From Candidatus Nitrotoga sp. 1052 (GTDB lineage: Bacteria; Pseudomonadota; Gammaproteobacteria; Burkholderiales; Gallionellaceae), in assembly GCF_927312905.1 (NCBI RefSeq), contig NZ_CAKMHQ010000031.1, positions 1-64,000 on the forward strand: a stretch of DNA of 64,000 bases. The letters are read 5' to 3'. Within the stretch, counting starts at the first letter, position 1. Every line of letters begins with the position of its first letter. The notes beneath the pieces are model-generated. The model saw only the letters and a program-made list of their open reading frames with translations. It was not told the origin of the DNA and did not search any database. Below are positions 1 to 7,850 of the stretch, one piece after another. The translations under genes were made by a program, and so were the position numbers.

Positions 1-429
1 TATAAAAAACAATATGTTACGCTGCCTCAAAACTCGAAGTCCGACAGTCTGCTAGGCAGTCGAATTGGGCGTACTCAAATTATGCGGCTATCGACTGGCA
101 ATCAAGAATCTATGCGTAACATTGGGCAAGATAGAATTCGTTCAATAACTGTCCCTATTTGCTCAGGAGTAGAAGCTGATGCAGTTATTGAAACCCTTGC
201 TGCAAGATTGTCTGAAGTTGACCAACTCGAACTAACCATCACCACCTCATTGCGACAATCTGAAGCCCTGCGCCAGTCCATTCTGAAAAAAGCCTTTTCC
301 GGCAAACTGGTGCCGCAAGACCCTCACGACGAACCCGCCTCGGCATTGCTGGCGCGCATCAAGACGGAAAAAATGGGGCACACTCACGAATCGAAAAAAT
401 CTTTATCGAGGGGCAAGCGAAATGAATAA
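1..429 (+). CDS. hsdS: Type I restriction specificity subunit HsdS, C-terminal part (cut by window edge)
   Basis: The frame is open from base 1 to the TAA at 427-429, so the 5' part lies outside the window. An internal ATG at 82 is not the real start. HsdS gives a type I restriction-modification complex its DNA target through two target-recognition domains separated by helical spacers. The visible 142 residues cover the end of the second recognition domain and the C-terminal helix. They end with the segment ALRQSILKKAFSGKLVPQDP followed by a DEPASALLARI stretch, which is highly typical of HsdS C-termini. It overlaps the next gene by 8 bases, so the two are probably translated from one message. 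Family assignment is secure; completeness and target cannot be judged. Confidence 0.9.
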   Translation, partial: YKKQYVTLPQNSKSDSLLGSRIGRTQIMRLSTGNQESMRNIGQDRIRSITVPICSGVEADAVIETLAARLSEVDQLELTITTSLRQSEALRQSILKKAFSGKLVPQDPHDEPASALLARIKTEKMGHTHESKKSLSRGKRNE

Positions 430-1432
430 AGACCTGACCAACTCCGATATTCATCGGCAGAACATTCTCAATAACCATTATGCGTTGGAGAAGATCGAGG
501 TTCATTTTGCTTTCTTCGGCAAACAGTTTGAAGGGCGGACAGTTTTTACCAAGGCTGACTTGGCGAGTTTATTTGAGGTGGATGAACGCACCATTGAACG
601 TTATGTTGCTCAGCACGGGGATGAGCTGGGTAGAAATGGCTATCAAGTGCTAAGGGGAAAGACGTTAAAAAACTATAGGTTATCCGATGTCTCCGACACG
701 AATGTCGGAGACAAAGCGCCTAGTTTGGGAGTGTTCAGCTTTCGCGCTTTGCTTAACATCGCCATGCTGTTGACTGAGAGTGAACGCGCCAAAGAAATCC
801 GTTCGCGCATTCTGGATATTGTCATGGATGTGGTGGCTGAAAAAGCTGGCGGACACACGCAATTTATCAATCAACGCGACCCCGATTTTTTTCCTGCTGC
901 TTATCAGGAATTTAGTTATCGCGAGTCGTTCACCAGTGCATTAAACCGCCATGTTGACGCTGGGCAGTTTAAGTATGCGCATTTCACGAACAAAATTTAT
1001 CAAATTATTTTCCGTGAGAACGCCGCTGAATATCGGCAGGTGTTGAAGCTCGGCAAAAACGACAGCGTGCGTGACAGTATGTATGCCGAGGTGCTTAATC
1101 TAATTGCGAGCTTTGAAAATGGCATTGCCAGCCAAATCGAGCGGAGAGCGCAAGAACTCGGCAGAAAGCTCTTAGGGAGTGAGACGGATGAACTCTTTGT
1201 GCAAGCCGAAACCAACCCGTTTCTGCAGCCATTGATTCACGATGCGCGCACCCGTATGGCTAGCCGTGATTTGTGTTTCAGAGATGCGCTACACGATAAA
1301 TTGCACTCATATATTCAAGCTGTACCGCAGGCTGATTTTGAGCGTTTTCTGGGAGAAACCAGCAAGGCTCTGGAAGAGCGCTTAAAAGATGAAGAGACGT
1401 TGGCTGTGTTTAAGCGCTTGAAGGATCGCTAA
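422..1432 (+). CDS. Putative DNA-binding partner of the downstream Doc toxin
   Basis: A 336-residue soluble protein. Residues 43-62 (TKADLASLFEVDERTIERYV) look like a helix-turn-helix that recognises a winged or KilA-N-like site. The rest is mostly helical and charged, ending in a coiled-coil-like region, with no catalytic motif that I recognise. Its ATG overlaps the hsdS stop by 8 bases, and the doc start follows its own stop by one base, so hsdS, this gene and doc form a tightly coupled unit. I recall such proteins being annotated as DNA-binding proteins paired with Doc inside type I restriction loci (recalled, not checked). By inference it could be the antitoxin and autorepressor. An in-frame palindrome (688-713) lies in the coding sequence at residues 90-97. 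The exact family name is uncertain. Confidence 0.6.
   Translation: MNKDLTNSDIHRQNILNNHYALEKIEVHFAFFGKQFEGRTVFTKADLASLFEVDERTIERYVAQHGDELGRNGYQVLRGKTLKNYRLSDVSDTNVGDKAPSLGVFSFRALLNIAMLLTESERAKEIRSRILDIVMDVVAEKAGGHTQFINQRDPDFFPAAYQEFSYRESFTSALNRHVDAGQFKYAHFTNKIYQIIFRENAAEYRQVLKLGKNDSVRDSMYAEVLNLIASFENGIASQIERRAQELGRKLLGSETDELFVQAETNPFLQPLIHDARTRMASRDLCFRDALHDKLHSYIQAVPQADFERFLGETSKALEERLKDEETLAVFKRLKDR
688..713. repeat. In-gene palindrome, copy A
   Basis: A perfect inverted repeat with 11-base arms, TGTCTCCGACA and TGTCGGAGACA, around a 4-base loop CGAA. It sits inside the coding sequence of the Doc partner and is translated as VSDTNVGD. A near copy (two arm differences that compensate each other, one loop change) lies at 2195-2220 just upstream of hsdM. 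Confidence 0.85.
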
Positions 1433-1433
1433 C

Positions 1434-1871
1434 GTGGACGACGAGATTTTTTATTTTGATGCAAAGCATGCGGTTGAAGTGCATGACTACATTATTGAAG
1501 TTTCTGGTGGCTTGCACGGGAATCGTGATATTGGTTTACTGGAAAGCGTTTTGGATCATATCCAGAACGATATGTATTACCCCGGTTTCCATGAAAAATT
1601 GACGCATTTGGTTTTTTCGGTCAATAAATTTCATGCCTTTAATGATGGCAACAAGCGCGCCAGTATTAGTTTGGGCGCTTATTTTCTCCAGTTAAATGGC
1701 TACGACTATTGTGTAACGACATTCATACTGCGTATGGAAAATATCGTGGTGTGGGTGGCAGAGGGAAAAATAGATAAAGGGTTGCTCGGGGAAATGATCT
1801 GCTCCTTGATTGAAGAAGACGATTACAACGAATCATTGAAATTGAAAATTATTGAGGCGGTTAGCGCGTGA
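1434..1871 (+). CDS. doc: Death-on-curing (Doc/Fic family) toxin
   Basis: A 145-residue protein with the Fic-fold active-site loop HAFNDGNKR at residues 67-75. This fits the pattern HxFx(D/E)GN(G/K)R. Fic enzymes transfer nucleotides or phosphate to target proteins; P1 Doc, which also has NKR at the loop end, phosphorylates EF-Tu. Length and the single-domain layout fit Doc toxins. The start is GTG at 1434, with an AAGGA-like ribosome site inside the end of the upstream gene. It lies one base behind the DNA-binding protein gene, which argues for a toxin and antitoxin pair riding in the restriction locus. Which modification it performs cannot be read from sequence alone. Confidence 0.85.
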   Translation: MDDEIFYFDAKHAVEVHDYIIEVSGGLHGNRDIGLLESVLDHIQNDMYYPGFHEKLTHLVFSVNKFHAFNDGNKRASISLGAYFLQLNGYDYCVTTFILRMENIVVWVAEGKIDKGLLGEMICSLIEEDDYNESLKLKIIEAVSA

Positions 1872-1982
1872 ACTTTGCTACTTAACGCCGGATCAGGCGT
1901 ATAAACTTTTGAAGCGCCTATTTGATTGAAAAATAATAAATAAACAATGGATTAAGCGGTATTCGTTCTATATTAAATCGTA

Positions 1983-2006
1983 GTCTATACGCCAGGGCGT
2001 ATAGAC
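1983..2006. repeat. Palindrome 1 of the doc-hsdM spacer
   Basis: Perfect inverted repeat: arms GTCTATACGCC and GGCGTATAGAC, loop of 2 bases. A further GGCGTATA lies just upstream near 1898. Confidence 0.8.
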
Positions 2007-2041
2007 AGCGCATAGAAGAGGCATAGAAATAGGTAAGCGTA

Positions 2042-2063
2042 ATTACCCTTTAGTTAGGGTAAT
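2042..2063. repeat. Palindrome 2 of the doc-hsdM spacer
   Basis: Perfect inverted repeat: arms ATTACCCT and AGGGTAAT, loop of 6 bases. A third GGGTAAT follows shortly after as a direct repeat. Confidence 0.7.
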
Positions 2064-2086
2064 AGAGAGGGTAATAACAAATATCG

Positions 2087-2113
2087 AATTGGTCAGCAGG
2101 TTGCTGACCAATT
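2087..2113. repeat. Palindrome 3 of the doc-hsdM spacer
   Basis: Perfect inverted repeat: 12-base arms AATTGGTCAGCA and TGCTGACCAATT, loop GGT. No T-tract follows on either strand, so a terminator role is not supported. Confidence 0.85.
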
Positions 2114-2194
2114 GCTACAAGAAACATTCTAGCTTTGATTTAGCAGCCTCGATTTTCCATGGGGAAAGTTGTAATAAAACATTTGCTTATATGA

Positions 2195-2220
2195 TGTCTC
2201 CGGCATGAATGCCGGAGACA
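2195..2220. repeat. Palindrome 4, copy B of the in-gene palindrome
   Basis: Perfect inverted repeat: arms TGTCTCCGGCA and TGCCGGAGACA, loop TGAA. It differs from 688-713 by one base in each arm, and these two changes keep the pairing; the loop differs by one base. It ends 63 bases before the hsdM start codon. Confidence 0.85.
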
Positions 2221-2283
2221 TCGTTCGCTACTTTTTGCGTCAACACCGCTACAAATGTACAAAATTTGATTCAGGGCTAAAGC

Positions 2284-3759
2284 ATGAACGCAACCGCATC
2301 TATCGTTTCCAAAGTCTGGAGTTTTTGCACCACGTTGCGCGACGACGGGGTGAGCTATGGCGATTATCTGGAGCAGCTTACTTATCTGATCTTTCTGAAA
2401 ATGGCCGACGAATACAGCCAGCCGCCGTATAACCGCAAGGTGAGCATACCCGCTGAGTACAACTGGCCAAGCCTGAAGGCCAAGCGTGGTGCAGAGCTGG
2501 AGGTGCATTATGTGACGCTGTTGCGCGAGCTGGGCAACAAGCCCGGCATGCTGGGGACGATTTTCACTAAGGCGCAAAATAAGATTCAAGACCCGGCCAA
2601 GCTGTATCGCCTGATCGACATGGTGAACGAGACAAGCTGGGTGACGATGGGCGCGGATGTGAAGGGCGACATCTACGAGGGCTTGCTGGAACGAAACGCG
2701 GAAGACACCAAGTCCGGTGCGGGGCAATACTTCACGCCACGTGCGCTGATCAAAGCGATGGTGGAATGTGTGCGCCCGGAGCCGAACAAGACCATTGCTG
2801 ATCCGGCCTGCGGCACGGGTGGTTTCTTTCTGGCAGCCTATGATTTTCTGGTGAACGAACACCAGCTGGACAAAACGCAGAAGGCCTTTCTCAAACACGA
2901 TACTTTTCACGGCAACGAGATCGTAGCGGGCACGCGCCGTCTGGCGTTGATGAATATGTTTTTGCACAACATTGGCGAAATCGACGGCGACAGCATGGTG
3001 TCGCCGAACGATGCGTTAGTAGCTGACAGTGGCAAACGCTACGACTACGTGCTGGCGAATCCGCCCTTCGGAAAAAAGAGCTCGATGAGCTTTACGAATG
3101 ATGAAGGCGAGCAGGAGAAGGATGATCTGACTTACAACCGGCAGGATTTCTGGGCGACGACTTCCAACAAGCAGCTCAATTTTGTGCAACACATTCGCAC
3201 CATGCTCAAGACCACCGGACGCGCTGCTGTCGTCGTTCCGGACAACGTGTTATTCGAGGGCGGCGCGGGCGAGACGGTGCGCAAGAAGCTGCTGGAAACT
3301 ACCGAGCTGCACACCATATTGCGCTTGCCCACTGGCATTTTTTACGCCAACGGCGTGAAGGCGAATGTGCTGTTCTTCGACAACCACGCGGCGAGCAAAG
3401 AGCCGTGGACGAAGGCGGTGTGGTACTACGACTACCGCACCAACATTCACCACACGCTAAAAAAGAAGCCGCTACGCTTCGAGGATTTGCAGGAGTTCAT
3501 TGCCTGCTACAACCCGCTAAACCGTCATGAGCGCAAGGAAAGCTGGAACGAGCAGAACAATCCGGAAGGCCGTTGGCGTAAATTCAGTTATGAGCAAATC
3601 ATCGCGCGCGACAAAACCAGTCTGGATATTTTCTGGTTGAAGGATAAGAGCCTTGCCGATCTGGACAACTTGCCCGAGCCGGATGAGCTGGCATTAGAAA
3701 TCATCGACAACCTGGAGGCGGGGTTGAACAGTTTCAGAGAAATTGCGGCGGCGTTATAG
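2284..3759 (+). CDS. hsdM: Type I restriction-modification DNA methyltransferase subunit HsdM
   Basis: A 491-residue N6-adenine methyltransferase subunit. After a helical N-terminal domain (about residues 1-135), the catalytic domain shows the S-adenosylmethionine motif DPACGTGGF near residue 173 and the catalytic NPPF near residue 259. Length is normal for HsdM, so it looks intact. The ATG at 2284 has an AGGG ribosome site 7 bases upstream. No hsdS or hsdR follows; the next gene is the housekeeping xthA. The only specificity subunit in view is the hsdS three genes upstream. Either that HsdS serves this HsdM, giving an unusual gene order, or this is a solitary methylase whose partners were lost or lie elsewhere. 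Confidence 0.93.
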   Translation: MNATASIVSKVWSFCTTLRDDGVSYGDYLEQLTYLIFLKMADEYSQPPYNRKVSIPAEYNWPSLKAKRGAELEVHYVTLLRELGNKPGMLGTIFTKAQNKIQDPAKLYRLIDMVNETSWVTMGADVKGDIYEGLLERNAEDTKSGAGQYFTPRALIKAMVECVRPEPNKTIADPACGTGGFFLAAYDFLVNEHQLDKTQKAFLKHDTFHGNEIVAGTRRLALMNMFLHNIGEIDGDSMVSPNDALVADSGKRYDYVLANPPFGKKSSMSFTNDEGEQEKDDLTYNRQDFWATTSNKQLNFVQHIRTMLKTTGRAAVVVPDNVLFEGGAGETVRKKLLETTELHTILRLPTGIFYANGVKANVLFFDNHAASKEPWTKAVWYYDYRTNIHHTLKKKPLRFEDLQEFIACYNPLNRHERKESWNEQNNPEGRWRKFSYEQIIARDKTSLDIFWLKDKSLADLDNLPEPDELALEIIDNLEAGLNSFREIAAAL

Positions 3760-3870
3760 TGAGCAAATTGCACCAAGGTGTTGCAATGCACGTGACAATA
3801 TCCCACATAAAACCCCATACAATATGCGTATGAAAATTAATTTCAACTTAATAAATATACTTAAAACTGT

Positions 3871-4638
3871 ATGAAAATTGCGACCTGGAATGTGAACTCG
3901 CTTAAGGTGCGTCTGCCTCATACATTGGACTGGCTGGCGGTTAATCAGCCGGATGCGCTGTGTTTGCAGGAAACCAAGCAAGAGGACAGTAAATTTCCCC
4001 TGGCAGAGTTACAACAGGCTGGCTACCAAGCTGTGTTCAGCGGGCAGAAGACCTATAACGGTGTTGCCATTATCAGCAAGACTGTGCCTGACGACGTAAT
4101 GGTCGGCATGCCGAATTTTTCGGATGAGCAGAGGCGTGTGATTGCTGCCACTCTAAACGGTGTGCGTGTGGTATGCGTTTATGTACCGAACGGTCAGAGC
4201 GTAGATTCAGACAAATATCAATACAAATTGGCGTGGCTGACTGCTTTGCAGAAGTGGTTAAAGGACGAGTTGGTTCGCTATCCTAAGCTTGTGCTGCTTG
4301 GCGATTACAACATTGCGCCCGAAGACCGTGACGTGCATGATCCTCAGGCATGGGTAGGCAATGTGCTGGTGAGCGAGCCAGAGCGCGCGGCGTTCAGAGC
4401 GCTTGAACAACTTGGGCTACGCGATAGTTTCCGCCTGTTCGAGCAGCCGGAGAAATCCTATACTTGGTGGGATTATCGCATGATGGCCTTCCGCCGCAAT
4501 ATGGGATTGCGCATTGACCACATTTTGGTGAGCGAAGCGCTGGTACCGAATTGCACTGCCTGTTCAATAGACCGTACGCTACGAAAGTTGGAGCGTCCAT
4601 CAGATCATGTGCCAGTAGTGGCGGATATCAAAATTTAG
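3871..4638 (+). CDS. xthA: Exodeoxyribonuclease III
   Basis: A 255-residue member of the exonuclease-endonuclease-phosphatase family that repairs abasic sites and trims 3' ends. Visible family motifs are TWNVNSLKVRL near the N-terminus, the metal-binding Glu in LQETKQ (E34), LGDYNIAPEDRDVHD in the middle and SDHVPV at the end, holding the catalytic Asp-His pair. Length is normal. It converges with trpE, with 58 bases between the stops. The 11-base string GTATGAAAATT occurs at 3828 and again over the start codon at 3868, so the start region contains a small direct repeat. Confidence 0.95.
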   Translation: MKIATWNVNSLKVRLPHTLDWLAVNQPDALCLQETKQEDSKFPLAELQQAGYQAVFSGQKTYNGVAIISKTVPDDVMVGMPNFSDEQRRVIAATLNGVRVVCVYVPNGQSVDSDKYQYKLAWLTALQKWLKDELVRYPKLVLLGDYNIAPEDRDVHDPQAWVGNVLVSEPERAAFRALEQLGLRDSFRLFEQPEKSYTWWDYRMMAFRRNMGLRIDHILVSEALVPNCTACSIDRTLRKLERPSDHVPVVADIKI

Positions 4639-4696
4639 ACGCCGGGCAACACAAGTCCAATTTTGTTATTGAAAACGTGAGTTTCTGCCGCGCAAG

Positions 4697-6196
4697 CTAT
4701 AAGCCAATTCCTATTTCGTCAGCATTATCCAGTCCAGCCAGTACCATCTCAGCGGCACGTAGCACGGCGCGTGCTTTATTCTGGGTTTCTGTCCATTCGC
4801 TAGCCGGTACCGAGTCGGCTACCAAGCCACCCCCGGATTGGACATAGAGAATGCCTGCTTTGACCACTGCAGTGCGGATGGCGATGGCAAGATCCATGTC
4901 GCCGTTGAAGCCAAGATAGCCGACTGCGCCCGCATAGATGCCACGCTTGGAAGGCTCTAGTTCGTCGATGATTTCCATCGCGCGTACTTTGGGCGCACCG
5001 CTCACCGTGCCAGCCGGGAAGGTGGCTTTCAATACCGCAATTGCATCCAGTCCCGGTTTGAGCGTGCCTTCGACATTGGACACAATGTGCATCACATGCG
5101 AATACCGTTCAATCACCATTTTTTCGGTAAGCTTCACCGTGCCCTGTTGCGCGACGCGGCCAACATCATTACGTCCGAGGTCTATGAGCATCAGGTGTTC
5201 CGCCAGCTCCTTTGGGTCGGCCAGAAGTTCTTGCGCCAGCGTGGCATCCTGTTGCGGTGTCTTACCGCGCGGACGGGTACCGGCGATGGGGCGCACGGTC
5301 ACATTGTCACCTTCCAGTCGCACCAGAATTTCCGGCGAAGCGCCGACCACCTGGTGGTCACCCATGTCGTAATAGAACATGTAAGGTGAGGGATTAATGG
5401 AACGTAGCACCCGGTAAAGGTTGAGCGGTGAAGCAGGGAATGGCTGGCTTATGCGCTGCGAAGGCACAACTTGCATGATATCGCCATCGAAAATGTAGCG
5501 CTTGGCCTTTTCTACGGCCTGTTTGTAGGCTTCCTCACCGAACTCAGATACGGCCTGCTGGGGGGGAAATTGCGGGGCACGCGGTATTTCAACTGGTTGG
5601 CGCAGCAACTGTGACAGTTCTTGCAGACGCTGCCGTGCCAGAGCATACGCATTCGGCAGTTCCGGATTGGCATATACGATGAAGATAAGCTTGCCGGACA
5701 GATTGTCCACTACCGCCAGCTGCTCGGTGAGCATTAGCAGTATATCCGGCGTGCCGAGCACGTCCTGTTTTTGCGTTTTGGCCAGACGCGGCTCGATATA
5801 GCGTACGGTGTCATAGCCGAAATAACCAGCTAACCCGCCAGTAAAGCGCGGCAGGCCGGGCAGCGGCGCGACTTTGAAACGCGACTGGTAGTCCTTGATG
5901 AAGTCCAGCGGATTGTCCGCGTTTTGGGCGGTTTCGCTAGTTGGAGTGGTTAGCATAATGTGCTTGCCGCGCACTGTAATGCGGGTATCGGCGGGCAGGC
6001 CGATGAAGGAATACCGACCGAAGCGTTCGCCACCCTGCACTGATTCCAGCAAATAGGAATAAGGTTTATTGGCGAGTTTGAGATAAAGCGACAGTGGCGT
6101 GTCCAGATCAGCAAAGGTCTCTGCTACCAGAGGGATGCGGTTATATCCTTGCTCGGCCAGTTGATCGAAAGATTGTTCTGAAATGGGTTTCAACAC
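4697..6196 (-). CDS. trpE: Anthranilate synthase component I
   Basis: Converts chorismate and glutamine (with TrpG) to anthranilate, the first tryptophan step. The 499-residue protein has the N-terminal regulatory region and the chorismate-binding C-terminal domain with VVPSQRIS and [20 protein letters not shown]. The start is GTG at 6196, 7 bases after an AGGA ribosome site; TTG at 6193 is possible. It lies downstream of rpe and gph, as in the rpe-gph-trpEGDC order known from beta- and gammaproteobacteria, but trpG and trpD are absent: the convergent xthA follows instead. A short open frame (6206-6283) ends just before it. Confidence 0.95.
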   Translation of the reverse strand: MLKPISEQSFDQLAEQGYNRIPLVAETFADLDTPLSLYLKLANKPYSYLLESVQGGERFGRYSFIGLPADTRITVRGKHIMLTTPTSETAQNADNPLDFIKDYQSRFKVAPLPGLPRFTGGLAGYFGYDTVRYIEPRLAKTQKQDVLGTPDILLMLTEQLAVVDNLSGKLIFIVYANPELPNAYALARQRLQELSQLLRQPVEIPRAPQFPPQQAVSEFGEEAYKQAVEKAKRYIFDGDIMQVVPSQRISQPFPASPLNLYRVLRSINPSPYMFYYDMGDHQVVGASPEILVRLEGDNVTVRPIAGTRPRGKTPQQDATLAQELLADPKELAEHLMLIDLGRNDVGRVAQQGTVKLTEKMVIERYSHVMHIVSNVEGTLKPGLDAIAVLKATFPAGTVSGAPKVRAMEIIDELEPSKRGIYAGAVGYLGFNGDMDLAIAIRTAVVKAGILYVQSGGGLVADSVPASEWTETQNKARAVLRAAEMVLAGLDNADEIGIGL

Positions 6197-6205
6197 GAAT
6201 TGTTC

Positions 6206-6283
6206 CTAACTCAAAAAGTGGGAAGACGGCGGCACTAAAACGGGCGCAGCCACGCCGAACGGGGTGGTGATCACCATCGCCAT
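6206..6283 (-). CDS. Possible 25-residue leader ORF upstream of trpE
   Basis: A 25-codon frame starting MAMVITTPFGVAAP. Its TAG overlaps the TAGGA that acts as the trpE ribosome site, so translation of the two could be coupled. A GGAG lies about 12 bases before its ATG. It contains no tryptophan, so it is not a classical trp attenuator peptide. It contains the perfect 12-base palindrome TGGTGATCACCA (6265-6276). It may be only chance. Confidence 0.3.
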   Translation of the reverse strand: MAMVITTPFGVAAPVLVPPSSHFLS

Positions 6284-6328
6284 GCGGTAGTTTCTCTCCA
6301 GGTTTTGAAATTCTCGTGTGTCATCAGG

Positions 6329-7015
6329 TCATGCTTTTTTTATCAGCTTTATCACATCTGGCAGCGTGTCAATCACAGCATCCAGATCAAGTCTATCCAC
6401 TGGCTCGCCGTGATTGTAACCGTAGGGCACGCAGACTATTGGACAGCCGGCGGCGCGCGCCGCAACCGAGTCATTGAGTGAATCGCCGATCAGCAGCACT
6501 TGCTCCACCGGAACGCCGAAATACTTCGCGGCATGCAGTAGAGGCAGCGGATGTGGCTTTTTTTCCGGCAGGCTGTCGCCGGACAGCACGATCTCGAAAT
6601 AATGTGCGAGTCCTAAACCCTCAAGCAGGGGCTCAGTGTAGCGTTTTACCTTGTTGGTAATGCAGCCTAGGCGGAAACCCGCCGCCTGCATGGCATCCAG
6701 TCCGGCAATCACTCCCTCAAACGGCTTGCTCTGCAACAGCAACTCATTGTAGTGCTGCTCGAAAATCGGCAGCGCCTGTTCATATAGATTTGTATCCGGC
6801 TCGGCATGCATGTCGCCGGTCAGCGCGCGTTTCACCAGCCAACTGACGCCGTTGCCGATGTAGCTTGTCAGCAAGTCTTGCGACACGGCAGGACGGCCAA
6901 GGTCACGCAACATGCGATTGGCGGAGGCCACAAGTTCCGGTGCAGTGTGGAGTAACGTGCCATCCAGATCTATGAGGATGGCGGAGATGCTTAGAGGGAA
7001 ACGTGCTTGCATCAT
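6329..7015 (-). CDS. gph: Phosphoglycolate phosphatase
   Basis: A 228-residue HAD-superfamily phosphatase that clears 2-phosphoglycolate, a by-product of Rubisco oxygenation and of DNA 3'-end repair. The nucleophile motif DLDGT lies at residues 16-20, with a cap domain, the conserved Lys in the KKPHPLPL segment, and the acidic motif IGDSLNDS. Its first base is the last base of the rpe stop, so gph is translationally coupled to rpe. The trpE gene follows after 132 bases. Confidence 0.93.
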   Translation of the reverse strand: MMQARFPLSISAILIDLDGTLLHTAPELVASANRMLRDLGRPAVSQDLLTSYIGNGVSWLVKRALTGDMHAEPDTNLYEQALPIFEQHYNELLLQSKPFEGVIAGLDAMQAAGFRLGCITNKVKRYTEPLLEGLGLAHYFEIVLSGDSLPEKKPHPLPLLHAAKYFGVPVEQVLLIGDSLNDSVAARAAGCPIVCVPYGYNHGEPVDRLDLDAVIDTLPDVIKLIKKA

Positions 7016-7698
7016 TACTTGTTTACTTTGGCCAGTTCGGCGCGCAGAGCGGCGATGATGGAATCATAGCGATGCGGGTCAGTGTCCTTGCCTGCACCAT
7101 ACACAGCGGAGCCAGCTACGAAGGTATCGCAACCCGCCGCAGCAATTTCCGCAATGTTGCTGGTGTTCACGCCGCCGTCGATTTCCAGCATGATGTCGCG
7201 CCCGCTTTCATTAATCTTTTGGCGCGCGGTGCGTAGCTTGTTCAGCGCGTCGGGGATGAATTTCTGGCCGCCGAAGCCGGGGTTCACTGACATAATCAGG
7301 ATCAGGTCGATTTTGTCCATGACATGGTCGAGATAGCTCAATGGTGTGCCGGGATTGAATACCAGCCCGGCCTTGCAGCCGTTTTCCTTGATCAGTCCGA
7401 GAGTACGGTCGATGTGCTCGGACGCTTCCGGGTGAAAGGAGATGATATTGGCGCCGGCTTTGGCGAAGTCCGGGATGATACGATCCACCGGCTTGACCAT
7501 CAGGTGTACGTCGATTACTGCTTGGGTAATCGGACGAATGGCAGAACACACCAGCGGACCAATGGTCAGGTTGGGTACGTAATGGTTGTCCATCACGTCA
7601 AAGTGGATAATGTCCGCGCCGGAGGCGATGACATTGATGACTTCTTCACCGAGCTTGGCGAAATTGGCGGAGAGAATGCTAGGTGCAATTTTGTACAT
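7015..7698 (-). CDS. rpe: Ribulose-phosphate 3-epimerase
   Basis: Interconverts ribulose 5-phosphate and xylulose 5-phosphate in the pentose phosphate and Calvin cycles. The 227-residue TIM barrel shows the N-terminal APSILSANF, the metal-binding [28 protein letters not shown] and EIDGGVN, all diagnostic. It is the first gene of an rpe-gph-trpE run and overlaps gph by one base. pabB lies 152 bases upstream on the same strand and probably has a separate promoter. Confidence 0.95.
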   Translation of the reverse strand: MYKIAPSILSANFAKLGEEVINVIASGADIIHFDVMDNHYVPNLTIGPLVCSAIRPITQAVIDVHLMVKPVDRIIPDFAKAGANIISFHPEASEHIDRTLGLIKENGCKAGLVFNPGTPLSYLDHVMDKIDLILIMSVNPGFGGQKFIPDALNKLRTARQKINESGRDIMLEIDGGVNTSNIAEIAAAGCDTFVAGSAVYGAGKDTDPHRYDSIIAALRAELAKVNK

Positions 7699-7850
7699 GG
7701 CGACGCCTTTAACAAGTTTGAATTTGAAGCGCGCATTCTACCCGAAACTTTCCCGATGAATAAATCCAACAGGTGCAGCTCGCTGCTTTTATCATGTTAT
7801 TCGACCATTGTTACTAATGACGCTTGAGCATAAAAGCAAATTGCTGAGCG

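Larger units (their letters stand above)
1872..2283. other. Palindrome-rich spacer between doc and hsdM
   Basis: 412 bases with no credible gene. It carries four different inverted repeats in 238 bases (1983-2006, 2042-2063, 2087-2113, 2195-2220). A possible ribosome site AGGG lies 7 bases before the hsdM ATG at 2284. None of the hairpins is followed by a good T-run on either strand, so they do not look like ordinary terminators. They may be operators or the stems of a structured leader RNA of hsdM. Confidence 0.7.

Noticed and set aside
2140-2967. A 275-codon frame on the strand opposite hsdM
   Set aside because: It lies antisense to a conserved methylase, has no recognisable domain and no ribosome site. 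It is a shadow.
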